A DNA stretch of 7,654 nucleotides from Coraliomargarita sp. CAG:312 (GTDB lineage Bacteria > Verrucomicrobiota > Verrucomicrobiia > Opitutales > Intestinicryptomonadaceae), in NCBI GenBank assembly GCA_000438015.1, contig FR901555.1, forward strand, positions 1 through 7,654. The letters run 5' to 3'. Positions within the stretch are counted from its first letter, which is position 1; every line of letters starts with the position of its first letter. Of the stretch, positions 6,825 to 7,654 are shown one piece after another. The notes under the pieces are model-generated. The model did no database searches. It was not told the DNA's origin and was given only the letters and a program-made list of their open reading frames with translations. A program made the translations under genes and the position numbers.

Positions 6825-7654
6825 GAAATTGCGCAAGAGCCTGGCGACGCTGTTTTGCGCGGTGGCGTTATTGACAACTCTTTTCGGGTGTTCAAAACCT
6901 CCGCAAATAGAGCGCGGGAAATATCCTCTGCCCAAAGACGCTGAAATATCAAAATGCAATCCAGGCAAATATGGCGGAGTTTTTGTGCTTACCGAATCGC
7001 AAGAGCCAAAAACCTTCAACCCGCTAATGGCAACCGACACGTATTCATCGAATGCCATTTCAATGATGCTCTCACCTCTCGTTACATACGACCCATTTGA
7101 AGACAAGACAGTTCCAGCGCTGGCAAAATCCTGGGAAATTTCCGAAGATAAAAAAACGTACACATTCCATTTGCGGGAAGGCGCAAAATTTAGCGACGGC
7201 GCAGATATTACCGCAGACGATGTAATATTTACATTTGAAACAATATTCGCCCCGCAATTGGACTCTAACGGGAATCCAGTCCTTGACTCAAAGACCGGGA
7301 AACCCCTGCTTAGATATCCGTCGCGCTATGCGGGCCAGTACACGATAGGCGGAGAGCCGATAAAATTCCGAAAAGTCGGCAAGTATTCCGTGGAATTCAA
7401 GACAAAAAAAGTCTATGCGCCGTTTATGATAGACATAGGATTTATTGAGATCCTACCTGCGCACAAACTCCGCGACTCAGTAAAAAACGGAACCTTCCAA
7501 CAAGAATGGTCGACGCAAACAGCTATAAATTCTCCCTCCGAAATAATATCGTCGGGCCCGTTTATGCTGTTTTCCTACAAGCCTGGCGAACGCCTTGTAA
7601 TGCAGCCGAATCCGCACTATTGGAGAGCAGATAAGAACGGCAGCCGCCTCCCCT
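6805..7654 (+). CDS. Family 5 ABC transporter solute-binding lipoprotein, partial at right edge
   Basis: N-terminal 283 residues of an extracellular solute-binding protein of the DppA/OppA type (SBP_bac_5). The frame is open to the window end and the gene is truncated there; the family is usually 500-600 residues. Residues 1-28 form a lipoprotein signal: basic n-region (Lys8, Arg10, Lys11), hydrophobic core 13-27 and Leu-Phe-Gly before Cys29, the likely lipidated cysteine. The family signature starts with GGVFVLTESQEPKTFNP (57-73) and continues with PALAKSWEISEDKKTYTFHL (104-123) and REGAKFSDG followed by TADDVIFTFE (124-145). It would bind peptides or similar solutes outside the inner membrane for an ABC importer not visible here. 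The ATG overlaps tatC by 20 nt, and an in-frame TAA at 6799-6801 leaves only one codon before it, which fixes the start. The upstream Shine-Dalgarno is weak, so translational coupling to tatC is plausible. The substrate cannot be told from this fragment. Confidence 0.93.
   Translation, partial: MKTPSLEKLRKSLATLFCAVALLTTLFGCSKPPQIERGKYPLPKDAEISKCNPGKYGGVFVLTESQEPKTFNPLMATDTYSSNAISMMLSPLVTYDPFEDKTVPALAKSWEISEDKKTYTFHLREGAKFSDGADITADDVIFTFETIFAPQLDSNGNPVLDSKTGKPLLRYPSRYAGQYTIGGEPIKFRKVGKYSVEFKTKKVYAPFMIDIGFIEILPAHKLRDSVKNGTFQQEWSTQTAINSPSEIISSGPFMLFSYKPGERLVMQPNPHYWRADKNGSRLP

Noticed and set aside
6464..6952. Open frame of 162 codons on the minus strand opposite the TatC tail.
   Set aside because: It is Ser/Cys/Gly-rich, with no recognisable motif, and spans the tatC-lipoprotein junction; it looks like a by-product of the codon bias of the tail.

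Overview
The window looks like an ordinary chromosomal segment of a Gram-negative bacterium. Two lipoprotein/secreted-protein signals and a TatC protein imply an inner membrane and an export pathway to the periplasm or cell surface. The moderate GC, frequent ATA isoleucine codons, a TatC with an enlarged first periplasmic loop and a long acidic tail, and a secreted beta-helix carbohydrate-active protein together suggest the PVC group, most likely Verrucomicrobiota. That placement is inference from recall of the families. No rRNA gene or other strong taxonomic marker is present.

Layout: positions 1-78 hold no gene I can support, only a short hairpin at the very edge. A minus-strand gene (79-1473) encodes a secreted right-handed beta-helix protein of the GH28 (polygalacturonase-like) type. 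A 237-bp divergent spacer (1474-1710) follows, with a G-run cluster on the minus strand, poly-A/T tracts and several inverted repeats. On the plus strand come pheS (1711-2757), pheT (2785-5232), tatC (5262-6824) and the start of a family-5 solute-binding lipoprotein (6805 to the right edge). The plus-strand gaps are 27 bp, 29 bp and a 20-bp overlap, with no terminator seen between genes, so the four probably form one operon.

Functionally, PheS and PheT form the (alpha-beta)2 phenylalanyl-tRNA synthetase. TatC is the receptor subunit for twin-arginine protein export, and the lipoprotein captures peptides or similar ligands for an ABC importer whose other parts lie outside the window. The beta-helix protein is a housekeeping outsider, probably acting on a polysaccharide outside the cytoplasm, and is transcribed divergently.

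I found no CRISPR array, mobile element, RNA gene or defence-like cluster. The points most worth a second look are the roughly 220-residue cytoplasmic tail of TatC with a duplicated tryptophan motif, the altered catalytic motifs of the GH28-like protein, the possible G-quadruplex in the divergent spacer, and a hairpin early in the tatC coding region.
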